A DNA stretch of 64,000 nucleotides, from the NCBI GenBank assembly GCA_910589655.1, contig CAJUTJ010000146.1, forward strand, positions 3,617 to 67,616. The letters are read 5' to 3'. Shown here piece after piece: positions 28,716-37,771 of the stretch (its first letter is position 1; every line of letters starts with the position of its first letter). The DNA comes from an uncultured Acetatifactor sp. Lineage in GTDB: Bacteria; Bacillota; Clostridia; Lachnospirales; Lachnospiraceae. The translations under genes were made by a program, and so were the position numbers. A model generated the notes under the pieces. It saw only the letters and a list, made by a program, of their open reading frames with translations, had not been told where the DNA came from and ran no database searches.

Positions 28716-31004
28716 ATGGTAACATTGTCAGAAGGCGGAGCTTATCTGATCAACGGCACAGAGATTGTGCCGGACAATGCGGAAGCGGCGGCTGCCATAA
28801 AAGCGAAAACCGGAAAAGAGATTACAAAGGAAGAAGGGGCAAAGCAGACCATTGCTTACGGAATCTTGAAAAGCCACAATACTTCCGGCAATATGGACAA
28901 GCTGAAGGTGAGATTCGACAAATTGACCAGCCATGATATCACCTTTGTGGGCATCATTCAGACTGCCAGAGCGTCAGGGCTGCAGAAATTCCCCATGCCC
29001 TATGTGCTGACTAACTGCCATAATTCATTATGTGCGGTGGGAGGCACCATCAACGAGGATGATCATATGTTTGGGCTGACCTGTGCCAAGAAGTACGGCG
29101 GTGTATACGTGCCTCCTCATCAGGCAGTCATTCATCAGTTTGCGCGGGAAATGCTGGCGACAGGCGGCGGCATGATTTTGGGATCCGATTCCCATACCCG
29201 CTACGGCGCGCTGGGAACCATGGCTGTGGGAGAAGGCGGCCCGGAGCTGGTAAAACAGTTATTAAACCAGACTTATGACATCAATATGCCCGGAGTGGTG
29301 GGCGTATACCTGACAGGCGCTCCGGTAAAAGGCGTAGGCCCTCAGGACGTGGCTCTTGCCATTATTGGCACCGTATTCAAGAACGGATATGTGAAAAATC
29401 AGGTGATGGAATTTGTAGGTCCCGGTGTGGCTTCTCTGAGCGCCGATTTCCGCATCGGCGTTGACGTTATGACTACGGAGACCACCTGCCTGTCCTCTAT
29501 CTGGAAGACGGACGGTGTGATTGAGGAATTTTATGAAATCCATGGACGGAAGGCAGATTATAAAGAGCTTAATCCCGGTGAAACAGCGTACTATGACGGC
29601 ATGATCCAAGTGGATCTGTCCAAGGTGCGTCCTATGATTGCCATGCCTTTCCATCCCAGCAATACTTACACCATTGAAGAACTGAATGCCAATCTGACGG
29701 ATATTCTGGACGAGACGGAAAAGCGTGCACAGGTAAGCTTGGACGGCGCCGTGGAATTTCATTTGAAAAACAAAGTAAAAGACGGCAAGTTTATGGTGGA
29801 TCAAGGCATCATTGCAGGCTGTGCGGGCGGCGGATTCGAAAATATCTGTGCGGCGGCCGATATCATGAAGGGAAAATATATCGGCTCCGACGGCTTTACC
29901 TTGAGCGTATATCCGGCTTCCATGCCCGTATATATGGAGCTGGTTAAGAACGGCTGTGCGGCGGCGTTGATGGAAACGGGAGCGGTTATGAAGACGGCAT
30001 TCTGCGGCCCTTGCTTCGGTGCGGGCGATACGCCGGCGAACAATGCTTTCAGCATCCGCCATTCCACCAGAAATTTCCCTAACCGTGAAGGCAGCAAGCT
30101 GCAGAACGGCCAGATATCCTCGGTTGCGCTGATGGATGCCCGTTCTATTGCCGCTACCGCAGCGAACAAGGGCGTGTTGACTCCCGCTACGGATTTTGAC
30201 GGTGAGATCGGCAGATATCAGTATCATTTTGACAGTAATATTTATGCAAACCGTGTGTTTGATTCCAAGGGTGTGGCCGACCCCGATACAGAGATCCGGT
30301 TCGGCCCTAACATTAAGGATTGGCCTGCTATGGGCGAACTGCCGGAAAATCTGGTTCTGCAGGTGGTCAGTGAGATTCATGATCCTGTCACCACTACGGA
30401 TGAGCTGATTCCTTCCGGAGAGACCTCTTCCTACCGATCCAATCCTCTGGGACTGGCAGAGTTTACTTTAAGCCGTAAGGATCCCGAATATGTGGGACGC
30501 GCCAAGGCAATTCATGCTTTGGAAGAGGAGCGTATGAAGGGAGGACATCCTTGCCACGTGCTGCCTGCCATCAAGGATGTGATGAAGCCCATTCAAGAAA
30601 AGTTCCCTGAGGTGAGTCATACGAATACCGGCTTCGGCTCCACTATTTTTGCGGTAAAGCCCGGTGACGGCTCCGCCCGGGAACAGGCGGCATCCTGTCA
30701 GAAGGTATTAGGAGGATGGGCGAATATTGCCAATGAATATGCTACCAAGCGTTACCGCTCCAATCTGATCAACTGGGGTATGCTGCCCTTCCTGATTGAA
30801 GCCGGTGAACTGCCGTTCCAAAATTTGGACTACCTGTTTCTTCCCGGCATTCGGAAAGCCGTAGAGGAGAAAAACGATAACATTACCGCATATGCGGTGA
30901 AAGACAACGCTCTGAAAGAATTTTGCTTAAAGCTGGGTGAGCTGACGGACGAAGAGAGACAGATTATCCTGAAAGGCTGCCTGATTAATTATAACCGGGT
31001 CTAG
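28716..31004 (+). CDS. Aconitase-family hydratase (YbhJ/aconitate hydratase-like)
   Basis: 762 residues; ATG after AGGAGGATAAT. Aconitase fold: [14 protein letters not shown] (domain 1 active site) and three likely 4Fe-4S ligands Cys369 (AGCAGGG), Cys430 and Cys433 (CGPCFG). C-terminal swivel domain with [10 protein letters not shown], carrying the substrate-binding Ser/Arg region. Expected to isomerise citrate or a related tricarboxylate through a dehydration-hydration step. It differs enough from classic AcnA that substrate is uncertain. Own promoter and structured leader. Confidence 0.8.
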   Translation: MVTLSEGGAYLINGTEIVPDNAEAAAAIKAKTGKEITKEEGAKQTIAYGILKSHNTSGNMDKLKVRFDKLTSHDITFVGIIQTARASGLQKFPMPYVLTNCHNSLCAVGGTINEDDHMFGLTCAKKYGGVYVPPHQAVIHQFAREMLATGGGMILGSDSHTRYGALGTMAVGEGGPELVKQLLNQTYDINMPGVVGVYLTGAPVKGVGPQDVALAIIGTVFKNGYVKNQVMEFVGPGVASLSADFRIGVDVMTTETTCLSSIWKTDGVIEEFYEIHGRKADYKELNPGETAYYDGMIQVDLSKVRPMIAMPFHPSNTYTIEELNANLTDILDETEKRAQVSLDGAVEFHLKNKVKDGKFMVDQGIIAGCAGGGFENICAAADIMKGKYIGSDGFTLSVYPASMPVYMELVKNGCAAALMETGAVMKTAFCGPCFGAGDTPANNAFSIRHSTRNFPNREGSKLQNGQISSVALMDARSIAATAANKGVLTPATDFDGEIGRYQYHFDSNIYANRVFDSKGVADPDTEIRFGPNIKDWPAMGELPENLVLQVVSEIHDPVTTTDELIPSGETSSYRSNPLGLAEFTLSRKDPEYVGRAKAIHALEEERMKGGHPCHVLPAIKDVMKPIQEKFPEVSHTNTGFGSTIFAVKPGDGSAREQAASCQKVLGGWANIANEYATKRYRSNLINWGMLPFLIEAGELPFQNLDYLFLPGIRKAVEEKNDNITAYAVKDNALKEFCLKLGELTDEERQIILKGCLINYNRV

Positions 31005-31009
31005 CGTGA

Positions 31010-31305
31010 AAAGTACTTCTAGCCGCTTATGCCAGAGGGCATTTCGCGGAGAAGTACTAAATTCCCCAAACTGCTAAAGCCTAAACTGCTAAAGCAGTTA
31101 GAAAAATGCCGAAAACACGGCATTTTTGCAAACAATAAATTGCGCCGCTTCCGTATGTGCGTCGGGTGCTGCAAACGGCATTACTGCAGAAACAGTGTAC
31201 GGACGGTATACAGGCAGCGCAGAATGTATAAGAATCTGAATAAACGCATTTTCCGGACAGACATTGAGTTTGTACGAAAGCTAGTTCAGCTTCGGAATGA
31301 GAGGA
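31010..31305 (+). repeat. Element A copy 3 ahead of the SseB-like gene
   Basis: Fills the 300-base gap. Shares CCCAAACTGCTAAAGCAGTTAGAA with the plsC copy, here preceded by a partial duplicate of the same word, then AAAATGCCG/CGGCATTTT, and ends with CGAAAGCT/AGCTTCG and GAATGAGAGG, the ribosome site of the next gene. A 96-codon frame through it is judged spurious. Confidence 0.65.
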
Positions 31306-31308
31306 CAT

Positions 31309-31830
31309 ATGGAATTTAACAAACCTGTATCCAACCCCATGCTGGTGGGAAGCATTGAACTGTTGAAGGAGGAGGACACGCCGGATCACCGTAACATGTT
31401 CGTGTCGGAGATGACCAACGCCAGCTTTCTTGCTCCTGCGCTGATCGATCCGGAACCTACGGAAAATGCCGAGGGAAAGCTTACGATCACGGGAAGCAGC
31501 AAAATACAGTTTCCCATGCTTTCCACACCGGACGGGAAAAAGTTTTTTATGGCATTTACGGATGCGTCGGAATATGACAAGTGGCAGGAAAAAACAAGGC
31601 CTCTTCCTACGTTTGCCTTAAAATTCGACGACTATGTGGCTATGCTTTTCCACAAGAACGAAGACGGATCTACCACACAGGCATTGGGATTTGTGATTAA
31701 TCCGGCGGGCTGTAATATCATTGTGCCGAAGGAAATGATCGCCAATATTATGGCGGTGCGGATGGCGGCAAGACAACAGGCGGCGAGACAGCAAGGCCAG
31801 CCCGTGCCTCCTCCGGAAATCAAGAGATAA
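31309..31830 (+). CDS. SseB-like family protein
   Basis: 173 residues from the ATG at 31309, preceded by GAGAGGA. It matches the SseB N-terminal-type domain: alternating strands with GSSKIQFPMLSTPDGKKFFMAFTD and ALGFVINPAGCNIIVPKEMI. The tail is Gln/Ala/Arg rich. Role unknown. No signal peptide; cytoplasmic. Monocistronic by spacing. Confidence 0.75.
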   Translation: MEFNKPVSNPMLVGSIELLKEEDTPDHRNMFVSEMTNASFLAPALIDPEPTENAEGKLTITGSSKIQFPMLSTPDGKKFFMAFTDASEYDKWQEKTRPLPTFALKFDDYVAMLFHKNEDGSTTQALGFVINPAGCNIIVPKEMIANIMAVRMAARQQAARQQGQPVPPPEIKR

Positions 31831-31858
31831 CTGCATAGGCAGAATGTACCAGAAACAC

Positions 31859-31885
31859 TAAATTAAATAGAAAGTGTGCCGATAA
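31859..31885 (+). promoter_or_regulatory. Sigma-D (FliA-type) promoter
   Basis: TAAA at 31859-31862, exactly 15 bases, then GCCGATAA at 31878-31885: a perfect match to the sigma-D/sigma-28 consensus. Transcription would start near 31893 and read the EF-hand-like gene. A hairpin GGGAGT/ACTCCC follows in the leader. Confidence 0.8.
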
Positions 31886-32110
31886 TAATAATACAGGATG
31901 GGAGTTAGGCCGACTCCCGTCTAAGTAAAGATTGGACACCACGGATGGTATTTGTATGAGAAAGGGATTTTCTCGTGTAAATGCCATTTCTTTTTATGAG
32001 GGACAGGAAGAACATCATGGAAGAGTTCGGTATCGGGGAGGCTGCGGCATCATGGAAGGTGAACAGCGTGACGGATGCCGAATGGGTGGACATTAAGGAG
32101 AGAACAGAGA

Positions 32111-33280
32111 TTGAGAATTGATTCCAGTGCTGTCGGAATGAACTCTGCCAGAAGCTATCGGGAGACTAATGTGAGTATAAGACGGTTTTTTGTAACCCAG
32201 CATACGGACAGTGAAGCAAAGGAATTACAGACTGCGGAAGACGGTAATGGTGAAAAGCCAGATACAGAGAATGGGGAACGGGATAAGACGGGAGAAAACA
32301 AGGCGGGGACTCAGTCCGCGTCCCTGAAGGAGTGGCAGGGACGGATGCAGTATACCGCGGGAGCGGTTACAGTGCGCAGCAGCGAAAGCCAGACATTGAC
32401 AAATATCCGCCAGATGACAATACGATATATCTTTGATTTATTGTTTTCACATAGAAGAAACAGGCTGGAAGGCTGGAACAAGGGAAATGCCTATAATCAG
32501 CCTTCCAACGGCGGGAATAAGGAGAATCCTACATTGAAGCAAGGTTCCGGCGGGAACAAAGAGAATCTTGTTATACCGCAGGGCATCTCCGGCGGTGTGC
32601 GTGTACTCCACTATAGTCATGAAACTTTTCATGTCGAAAGCGAGACAACTGCTTTTTCCACAACGGGAACGGTAAAAACTGCGGACGGGCGTGAAATTAA
32701 TTTCAATGTCAATGTGGGGATGAGCAGAGAGTTTGAGAGCCATTTTGCATCGGATCTTCAGATGGCTACCTTTAAGCTCTGTGATCCGCTGGTCATCAAT
32801 TTGGACAGTGATGTGGCAGATGTGGAGGATCAGACCTTTTATTTCGATCTGGATGCGGACGGGGAGACGGATGAGATCTCCCGGTTGGGAAAGGGCAGCG
32901 GGTTTCTGGCTCTGGACAAGAACGGTGACGGTGTGATCAATGACGGAAGCGAGCTCTTCGGGACACAGAGCGGCAACGGCTTTGCGGATCTGGCAAAATA
33001 TGACGAGGACGGCAACGGCTGGATCGACGAAAATGATGCGGTCTGGGATAAGCTGAAGATATGGTGCAAGGATGAGAACGGCAAGGATGTGCTCTACCGT
33101 CTGGCAGATAAAGGAGTAGGAGCCATCTGCCTGCAGAATGCTTCCACCGACTTCACCATTCAGGGACAGGGAGGGAAGACTCAGGGAGTGGTCCGCAATA
33201 CGGGAGTTTTTCTCTACGAGAACGGGCTTGCCGGTACCATTCAGCATGTGGATATGGCAAAATATGATGTGGGAGCGTAA
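32111..33280 (+). CDS. EF-hand/dockerin-like calcium-binding protein, sigma-D regulon candidate
   Basis: 389 residues from a TTG at 32111, preceded by AAGGAGAG. The start RIDSSAVGMNSARSY resembles a leader I associate with clostridial proteins lacking signal peptides. Middle (about 30-180) is low complexity, Gly/Asn rich. The C-terminal part (about 235-330) has Asp-rich loops: DLDADGETDE, LDKNGDGVINDGSELFG, DEDGNGWIDENDAVW, as in VCBS/haemolysin-type calcium-binding tails. Function unknown. The sigma-D promoter points to a motility or surface role, perhaps exported by a dedicated route. Confidence 0.72.
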   Translation: MRIDSSAVGMNSARSYRETNVSIRRFFVTQHTDSEAKELQTAEDGNGEKPDTENGERDKTGENKAGTQSASLKEWQGRMQYTAGAVTVRSSESQTLTNIRQMTIRYIFDLLFSHRRNRLEGWNKGNAYNQPSNGGNKENPTLKQGSGGNKENLVIPQGISGGVRVLHYSHETFHVESETTAFSTTGTVKTADGREINFNVNVGMSREFESHFASDLQMATFKLCDPLVINLDSDVADVEDQTFYFDLDADGETDEISRLGKGSGFLALDKNGDGVINDGSELFGTQSGNGFADLAKYDEDGNGWIDENDAVWDKLKIWCKDENGKDVLYRLADKGVGAICLQNASTDFTIQGQGGKTQGVVRNTGVFLYENGLAGTIQHVDMAKYDVGA

Positions 33281-33287
33281 GTTACAG

Positions 33288-33310
33288 GGAGGCGGATGCC
33301 TCCTTGTTTT
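33288..33310 (+). terminator. Terminator after EF-hand-like gene
   Basis: GGAGGC-GGAT-GCCTCC followed by TTGTTTT, ten bases after the stop codon. Confidence 0.65.
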
Positions 33311-33429
33311 ATGGAAAAGAATGTGCTATATTATAGCTTACGGTTTGAATGACGTCTCCATTGATATCAAATAAAATGCCCGCAGTCTTTCCGGCACGGC
33401 CTTCGGAGGCGTTTGCGGCAGAGAAACAT

Positions 33430-33562
33430 GTTACTGTTCACTTCGTTCACAGCAACCTATGCACAGAAATCGCAAAACAGCGATTTCGCACATGTCTGTC
33501 TCGGGTTTATCACGCAGAAACAGCGTGAAAACACCTCGCGGCGACAGCGAGTGAACAGTAAC
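33430..33562 (-). mobile_element. Element B copy 3: intact MITE-like element, 133 bp
   Basis: Perfect 13-base inverted ends GTTACTGTTCACT/AGTGAACAGTAAC. Its reverse complement differs from the copy at 46908-47040 at only about six of 133 positions. Internal stems GAAATCGC/GCGATTTC and CACGC/GCGTG. No ORF of its own; reading frames through it fuse falsely to the MATE gene. Confidence 0.85.
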
Positions 33563-33592
33563 AGAGACATTCGGGAGAAAGAAGGTATTACC

Positions 33593-34960
33593 TTGCGCAA
33601 GCTATATGATGAAAATAAAATAGACTACAATGGTCTCTTATATCCCTCAAAGGCTATGTTTGCCTTGCTGATTCCCATTGTAATCGAGCAGTTTTTGAAC
33701 TCTTTTATGGGAATGATGGATACCATGATGGTGAGCAATGTGGGCAGTGAAGCCATTTCCGCGGTATCGCTGGTGGATTCCATTAACAATCTCGTTATTC
33801 AGATCTTTGCGGCCATGGCATCCGGCGCGGCGATTATCTGTTCCCAGTATCTGGGCAGCAAGAGGCAGGATTTAAGCAACAAGGCGGCAAAGCAGGTGGT
33901 TTTGACGGTGCTTGTGATTTCCCTGTCCCTGACGTTGTTCGGACTCATTCTGCGCAGACCCTTGCTCCGGCTGATTTTCGGACAAATCGAAGAGGGAGTC
34001 ATGGCACAGTCGCAGATTTACTTTTTGATTACGGTGCTGTCCTATCCCTTTTTGGCGATGTTTAATGCGGGGGCGGCTTTTTTTCGTGCCGGCGGGAATT
34101 CCAAATTTCCCATGAAAGTATCGGTGGTTTCCAATTTGCTCAATATCTCCGGCAATGCGTTTCTGATCTTCGGATTAGGGCTGGGAGTGGCGGGAGCCGC
34201 CGCTGCAACATTGGTATCCAGAGTGTTTTCCGCCGTTGTCATATTTGCGTTTTTGAGGAAATCCAGACAGCCCATTGTAGTGCGGGATTATCTGGCCATC
34301 AGGCCGGATATGCCGCTGATCTGGAAAATATTGGCCATCGGTATTCCCTCCGGCATTGAGAACGGTATGTTTCAGTTTGGCAAGCTGGCCATTCAGTCCA
34401 CCGTCTCCACCATGGGGACGCAGGCCATCGCGGCACAGGCCATGACCAATATTTTGGAATCCGTTAACGGTATCGCAGGCGTGGGTATCGGAATCGGCCT
34501 GATGACGATGGTGGGGCAGGCAATAGGAGCCGGACGGAAAGAAGAAGCAAAATATTATATTGTAAAATGTACCCGGCTTGGCTTGGCAGGTATTTTGATT
34601 TCCTGTCTGTGTGTGCTGGGAATCTGTAAGCCGGTTACGTGGCTGGCGGGAATGGAACCGGCCAGCGCAAAAATGTGTTTTGAGATGGTGGCGGCCATCA
34701 CGATTGCGAAACCGCTGTTCTGGGCCTTTTCTTTTGTTCCTGCCTATGGTATGCGTGCCGCGGGGGACGTGCGGTTTTCCATGATTACCTCCACCGTAAC
34801 CATGTGGTGCCTGAGAGTGGCTCTCTGCGTTTTTCTGGTAAGAGTGTTCCGGATGGGGCCTATGGCGGTGTGGTACGGTATGTTCACGGACTGGGCCGTA
34901 AGGAGTGTAGTGTTCTTCTGTCGGTTCCGGAGCGGAAGGTGGATGAAGCAGAGCGTATAA
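33593..34960 (+). CDS. MATE-family efflux transporter
   Basis: 455 residues from a TTG at 33593 after AGAAGGT. The longer frame back to 33413 runs through the MITE-like element, so it is rejected. Twelve hydrophobic segments with the pseudo-repeat of MATE proteins: PIVIEQFLNSFMGMMDTMMVS at the start and PSGIENGMFQFGKLAIQ in the second half. It would export drugs or metabolites using sodium or protons. Substrate unknown. Confidence 0.88.
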   Translation: MRKLYDENKIDYNGLLYPSKAMFALLIPIVIEQFLNSFMGMMDTMMVSNVGSEAISAVSLVDSINNLVIQIFAAMASGAAIICSQYLGSKRQDLSNKAAKQVVLTVLVISLSLTLFGLILRRPLLRLIFGQIEEGVMAQSQIYFLITVLSYPFLAMFNAGAAFFRAGGNSKFPMKVSVVSNLLNISGNAFLIFGLGLGVAGAAAATLVSRVFSAVVIFAFLRKSRQPIVVRDYLAIRPDMPLIWKILAIGIPSGIENGMFQFGKLAIQSTVSTMGTQAIAAQAMTNILESVNGIAGVGIGIGLMTMVGQAIGAGRKEEAKYYIVKCTRLGLAGILISCLCVLGICKPVTWLAGMEPASAKMCFEMVAAITIAKPLFWAFSFVPAYGMRAAGDVRFSMITSTVTMWCLRVALCVFLVRVFRMGPMAVWYGMFTDWAVRSVVFFCRFRSGRWMKQSV

Positions 34961-34965
34961 GAGTC

Positions 34966-34995
34966 TTGCAAATAAGACGATAAATAAGTTATAAT
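34966..34995 (+). promoter_or_regulatory. Sigma-A promoter for the sugar-binding lipoprotein
   Basis: TTGCAA, 18 bases, TATAAT, 65 bases before the start codon, immediately after the MATE gene. Confidence 0.65.
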
Positions 34996-35059
34996 ATGAA
35001 TCATAAACGATATTATTTTAAACGGAATCCAAATAGAAGTACGGTGGGGAGGGACGGAT

Positions 35060-36439
35060 ATGAAGAAGATTTTGGCTTTAATACTCTCGGCGGCAATGGC
35101 CTGCGGACTGACTGCCTGCGGCAGGGAGACGGCGAGCGGGGAAATGTCCTCTGAGCAGGAGGAACAGAGCGATACATCCTCTGCCCGGATAAATACCGCT
35201 GTGGACGAGCCCGGTGACGACGTGGCGGATCTGACCTTTATGTGGTGGGGCAGTACGGTCAGGGGAGAGAGGACACAGGCGGCTTTCGACCTGTACTGCA
35301 GCAATAATCCCGGTGTTGCCATTACCTCAGAGTGTGTGGAGTGGTCGGAGTACTGGAATCAGTTAAAAACAAAGGTTGACAGCGATTCCCTTCCGGATAT
35401 TATGCAGATTGATTATTCTTTCTTGGAGAGAAGCGTAAACAACGATATGCTTGTGGAGCTGACTCCTTATCTGGCAGACGGAACATTGGATCTCTCCGGC
35501 GTGGATCCGGGACTTATCAGCGCAGGCTCTGTGAACGGCAAGATATATGCGATCTGCGGCGGTGTCAATGTGCCCGCTTTGATGTATAATAAATCTTTAA
35601 CAGACGAGCTGGGCATAGAGATCAGGGATAATATGACGCTGGAAGAATTTTATGGGATTGCAAAGGACATCTATGAAAAGTCGGGGGTAAAGACAGATAT
35701 GCCCTATGGTATGGCGTATAATTATCTGCCCTATATTTTGAGAGCTCAGGACATTACCAAGATGTTTAACAGCGATTCCCTGAATGTGAAATCGGCAGAG
35801 ACATTTCAGGAGTATTTTGATAGCTATGAAATCGGCAGAAATGAGGGATGGATTATCGGCAATGACGTCCATGCCAATCTGACGGACGTATCCATAGAAC
35901 AAAGTCCGCTGGTGTATTACACGACACCGGAGACACAGTCATGGTGCGGATTTTTCTGGTCCAACCAGCTCACTGCAATGACCAAGGCAGCGCCGGAAAA
36001 CATGGAGATCGGCATCACCACATGGCCTTCTTCCGAACCGGAAAAGTCTGATTTCTTAAAGCCCGCGCAGTTTTTTGCAGTGTCTACGGATGCGGGGGAA
36101 GATGAAGCGGCGGCAGTGAGAGTGGTGAATTATCTGTTAAATTCCAAGCCCGCAAATGAACTTATGCTGGGGGAGAGAGGTGTTCCTGCGTCAACGGCCA
36201 TAGCCGATGCCATTTCCCCTCTCATGGATCAAAACGGACAGAAGGTTACTAATTTTATCAATAATGTGGTTACACCCAGCAGTTCCAATATTTCTCCCTC
36301 GGATCCTATGGCGGCCACCGAGGTATACAACTGTGCGGATGAGCTGATCCGCCGGATTCTGGACGGTGAACTGACAGCGGCCGAGGCGGCACAGGAGCTC
36401 TTTGAACGGGGGAATCAGATGATGAAAGGCAACGGTTAA
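35060..36439 (+). CDS. Extracellular solute-binding lipoprotein (sugar ABC family)
   Basis: 459 residues; ATG after GGGAGGG. Lipobox LTAC at about 17-20, so lipid-anchored on the outer face. Family 1 binding-protein features: LTFMWWGSTVRGERTQ, DSLPDIMQIDYSF, YNKSLTDELGI. It would capture an oligosaccharide for a CUT1 transporter. No permease genes are adjacent, so it either works with a distant transporter (possibly the one at the left edge) or is an orphan. Confidence 0.88.
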   Translation: MKKILALILSAAMACGLTACGRETASGEMSSEQEEQSDTSSARINTAVDEPGDDVADLTFMWWGSTVRGERTQAAFDLYCSNNPGVAITSECVEWSEYWNQLKTKVDSDSLPDIMQIDYSFLERSVNNDMLVELTPYLADGTLDLSGVDPGLISAGSVNGKIYAICGGVNVPALMYNKSLTDELGIEIRDNMTLEEFYGIAKDIYEKSGVKTDMPYGMAYNYLPYILRAQDITKMFNSDSLNVKSAETFQEYFDSYEIGRNEGWIIGNDVHANLTDVSIEQSPLVYYTTPETQSWCGFFWSNQLTAMTKAAPENMEIGITTWPSSEPEKSDFLKPAQFFAVSTDAGEDEAAAVRVVNYLLNSKPANELMLGERGVPASTAIADAISPLMDQNGQKVTNFINNVVTPSSSNISPSDPMAATEVYNCADELIRRILDGELTAAEAAQELFERGNQMMKGNG

Positions 36440-36494
36440 ACGTTGGGAACTTTATAGATAACGGTCAGGCCGGATGCATGGAAATATCGAGACG

Positions 36495-36566
36495 GAAAAA
36501 CCGGATGAAAAAACCGGATGAAAAAACCGGATGAAAAAAGAAAGCCAAGGCAGGCTTTCTTTTTTT
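36495..36566 (+). terminator. Triple 13-bp repeat and terminator
   Basis: Three tandem copies of AAAAAACCGGATG (36495-36536) lead into a terminator: GAAAGCC 36540-36546, GGCTTTC 36553-36559, then seven T. The A-run before the stem makes it effective on both strands. Confidence 0.8.
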
Positions 36567-36650
36567 AAACAACTTTTTGCAGATAAAGAAAATAATGTAT
36601 AAAAATCAGCTTCTCATGGCAAGAATAATAGCGAAAGGAAGGAAACTGCT

Positions 36651-37586
36651 ATGAGAAGGAATAATAATAGAAAAAATAATGCGAAAAGGGAACGTATCAT
36701 TATGTTTGCCTCATCCGCTTTTGTGCTGGCGGCATTGACCATGACAGGGATCTATATGAAATCCAGAAATGTAGAATCACAGGACGACGGCTATACCATA
36801 GATTTTACCGCACTGGAAGACAGCACTGACGACAAATATGAAGAAATCGCGCAAAATACGGAAGTGAATCAGGAAAATGCACCGGATGGATTAGAAGATG
36901 ATCTGGATTATACCCCTATGGAAGTGGGATCCGGACTGATAGAAATTCCCGGACTGACGGACGGTAATGTGGAGGAAGAGACGGAACTGCCTCAGATTGA
37001 GCCGCAGGCGGATCCCGTCAGTGAGGCGGAGACAATTTTGGAGGAGAAACCGGAAGTGATAGCAGAAGCGCCTCAGGAGGAAGAGCCGGAAGAGGAGCCC
37101 CAACCGGAGCCCCAGCCGGAGCCCCAGCCGGAGCAGGCGGCAGCTCAGGATGTCATCGTGGCAAGAGAGCTGCATTTCTCAGAGGAGAACGGACTGCTGA
37201 AGCCCGTAAACGGGACGGCGGTGATTCCCTATAGTATGGATGGCAGCACTTATTTCGCTACGTTGGATCTCTATAAGTATAATCCCGCCCTTATGATCGG
37301 AACGGAAGAAGGCTCTGCTGTCACTGCATGTGCCGAGGGAAAAGTCGTTAATATTTTTGAAAACGAAGAAATCGGCCACGCAGTCACAATGGATCTGGGA
37401 AACGGATACCAGCTCACCTATGGGCAGCTGAAGGATATTAACGTAACACTGGACAGCTATGTGAATCCCGGAGATGTGTTCGCCTCCGTAGCCGCACCAA
37501 CAAAGTATTTCTGCCGGGAAGGCAGCAATCTGTATCTGATGTTGACAAAGGACGGCGCCTATATTAATCCGGAGAGCCTGTTCTAA
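36651..37586 (+). CDS. SpoIIQ-like protein with a degenerate M23/LytM domain
   Basis: 311 residues: basic N-terminus, one membrane anchor (about 18-38), a long acidic linker ending in PQPEPQPEP repeats (about 145-165) and a LytM-type beta domain (about 180-311). The domain has the M23 layout (GTEEGSAVTACAEGKV, LGNGYQLTYGQL) but Tyr and Gln replace the metal-binding His residues, so it should not cut peptidoglycan. SpoIIQ in forespores is such a protein and pairs with SpoIIIAH across the two membranes. A generic LytM scaffold is the alternative. Confidence 0.7.
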   Translation: MRRNNNRKNNAKRERIIMFASSAFVLAALTMTGIYMKSRNVESQDDGYTIDFTALEDSTDDKYEEIAQNTEVNQENAPDGLEDDLDYTPMEVGSGLIEIPGLTDGNVEEETELPQIEPQADPVSEAETILEEKPEVIAEAPQEEEPEEEPQPEPQPEPQPEQAAAQDVIVARELHFSEENGLLKPVNGTAVIPYSMDGSTYFATLDLYKYNPALMIGTEEGSAVTACAEGKVVNIFENEEIGHAVTMDLGNGYQLTYGQLKDINVTLDSYVNPGDVFASVAAPTKYFCREGSNLYLMLTKDGAYINPESLF

Positions 37587-37771
37587 AACATTACTGTATA
37601 AGCAATTCCCTTGCGCTGCCCGCAAATTTTTCTGCGCTGCCTATGCGCGGAAATTCCCGGATGACTGAGTGGCAGGCTGCGTATTCTTCGCAGCTTGCGC
37701 GCATCGGTTATACTTTCGGATATTCTGATTTGACGAAAGGGGCGGCAAGGGAGTTTCGGAAAGAGAAACAA

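Noticed and set aside
31029..31319. 96-codon plus-strand frame before the SseB-like gene
   Set aside because: It lies wholly in element A, is Arg/Lys/Cys rich without a domain, and overlaps the ribosome site of the real gene.
33413..33592. N-terminal extension of the MATE protein
   Set aside because: Its sequence is the translated element B; the same peptide appears from the unrelated copy at 46.9 kb on the other strand.
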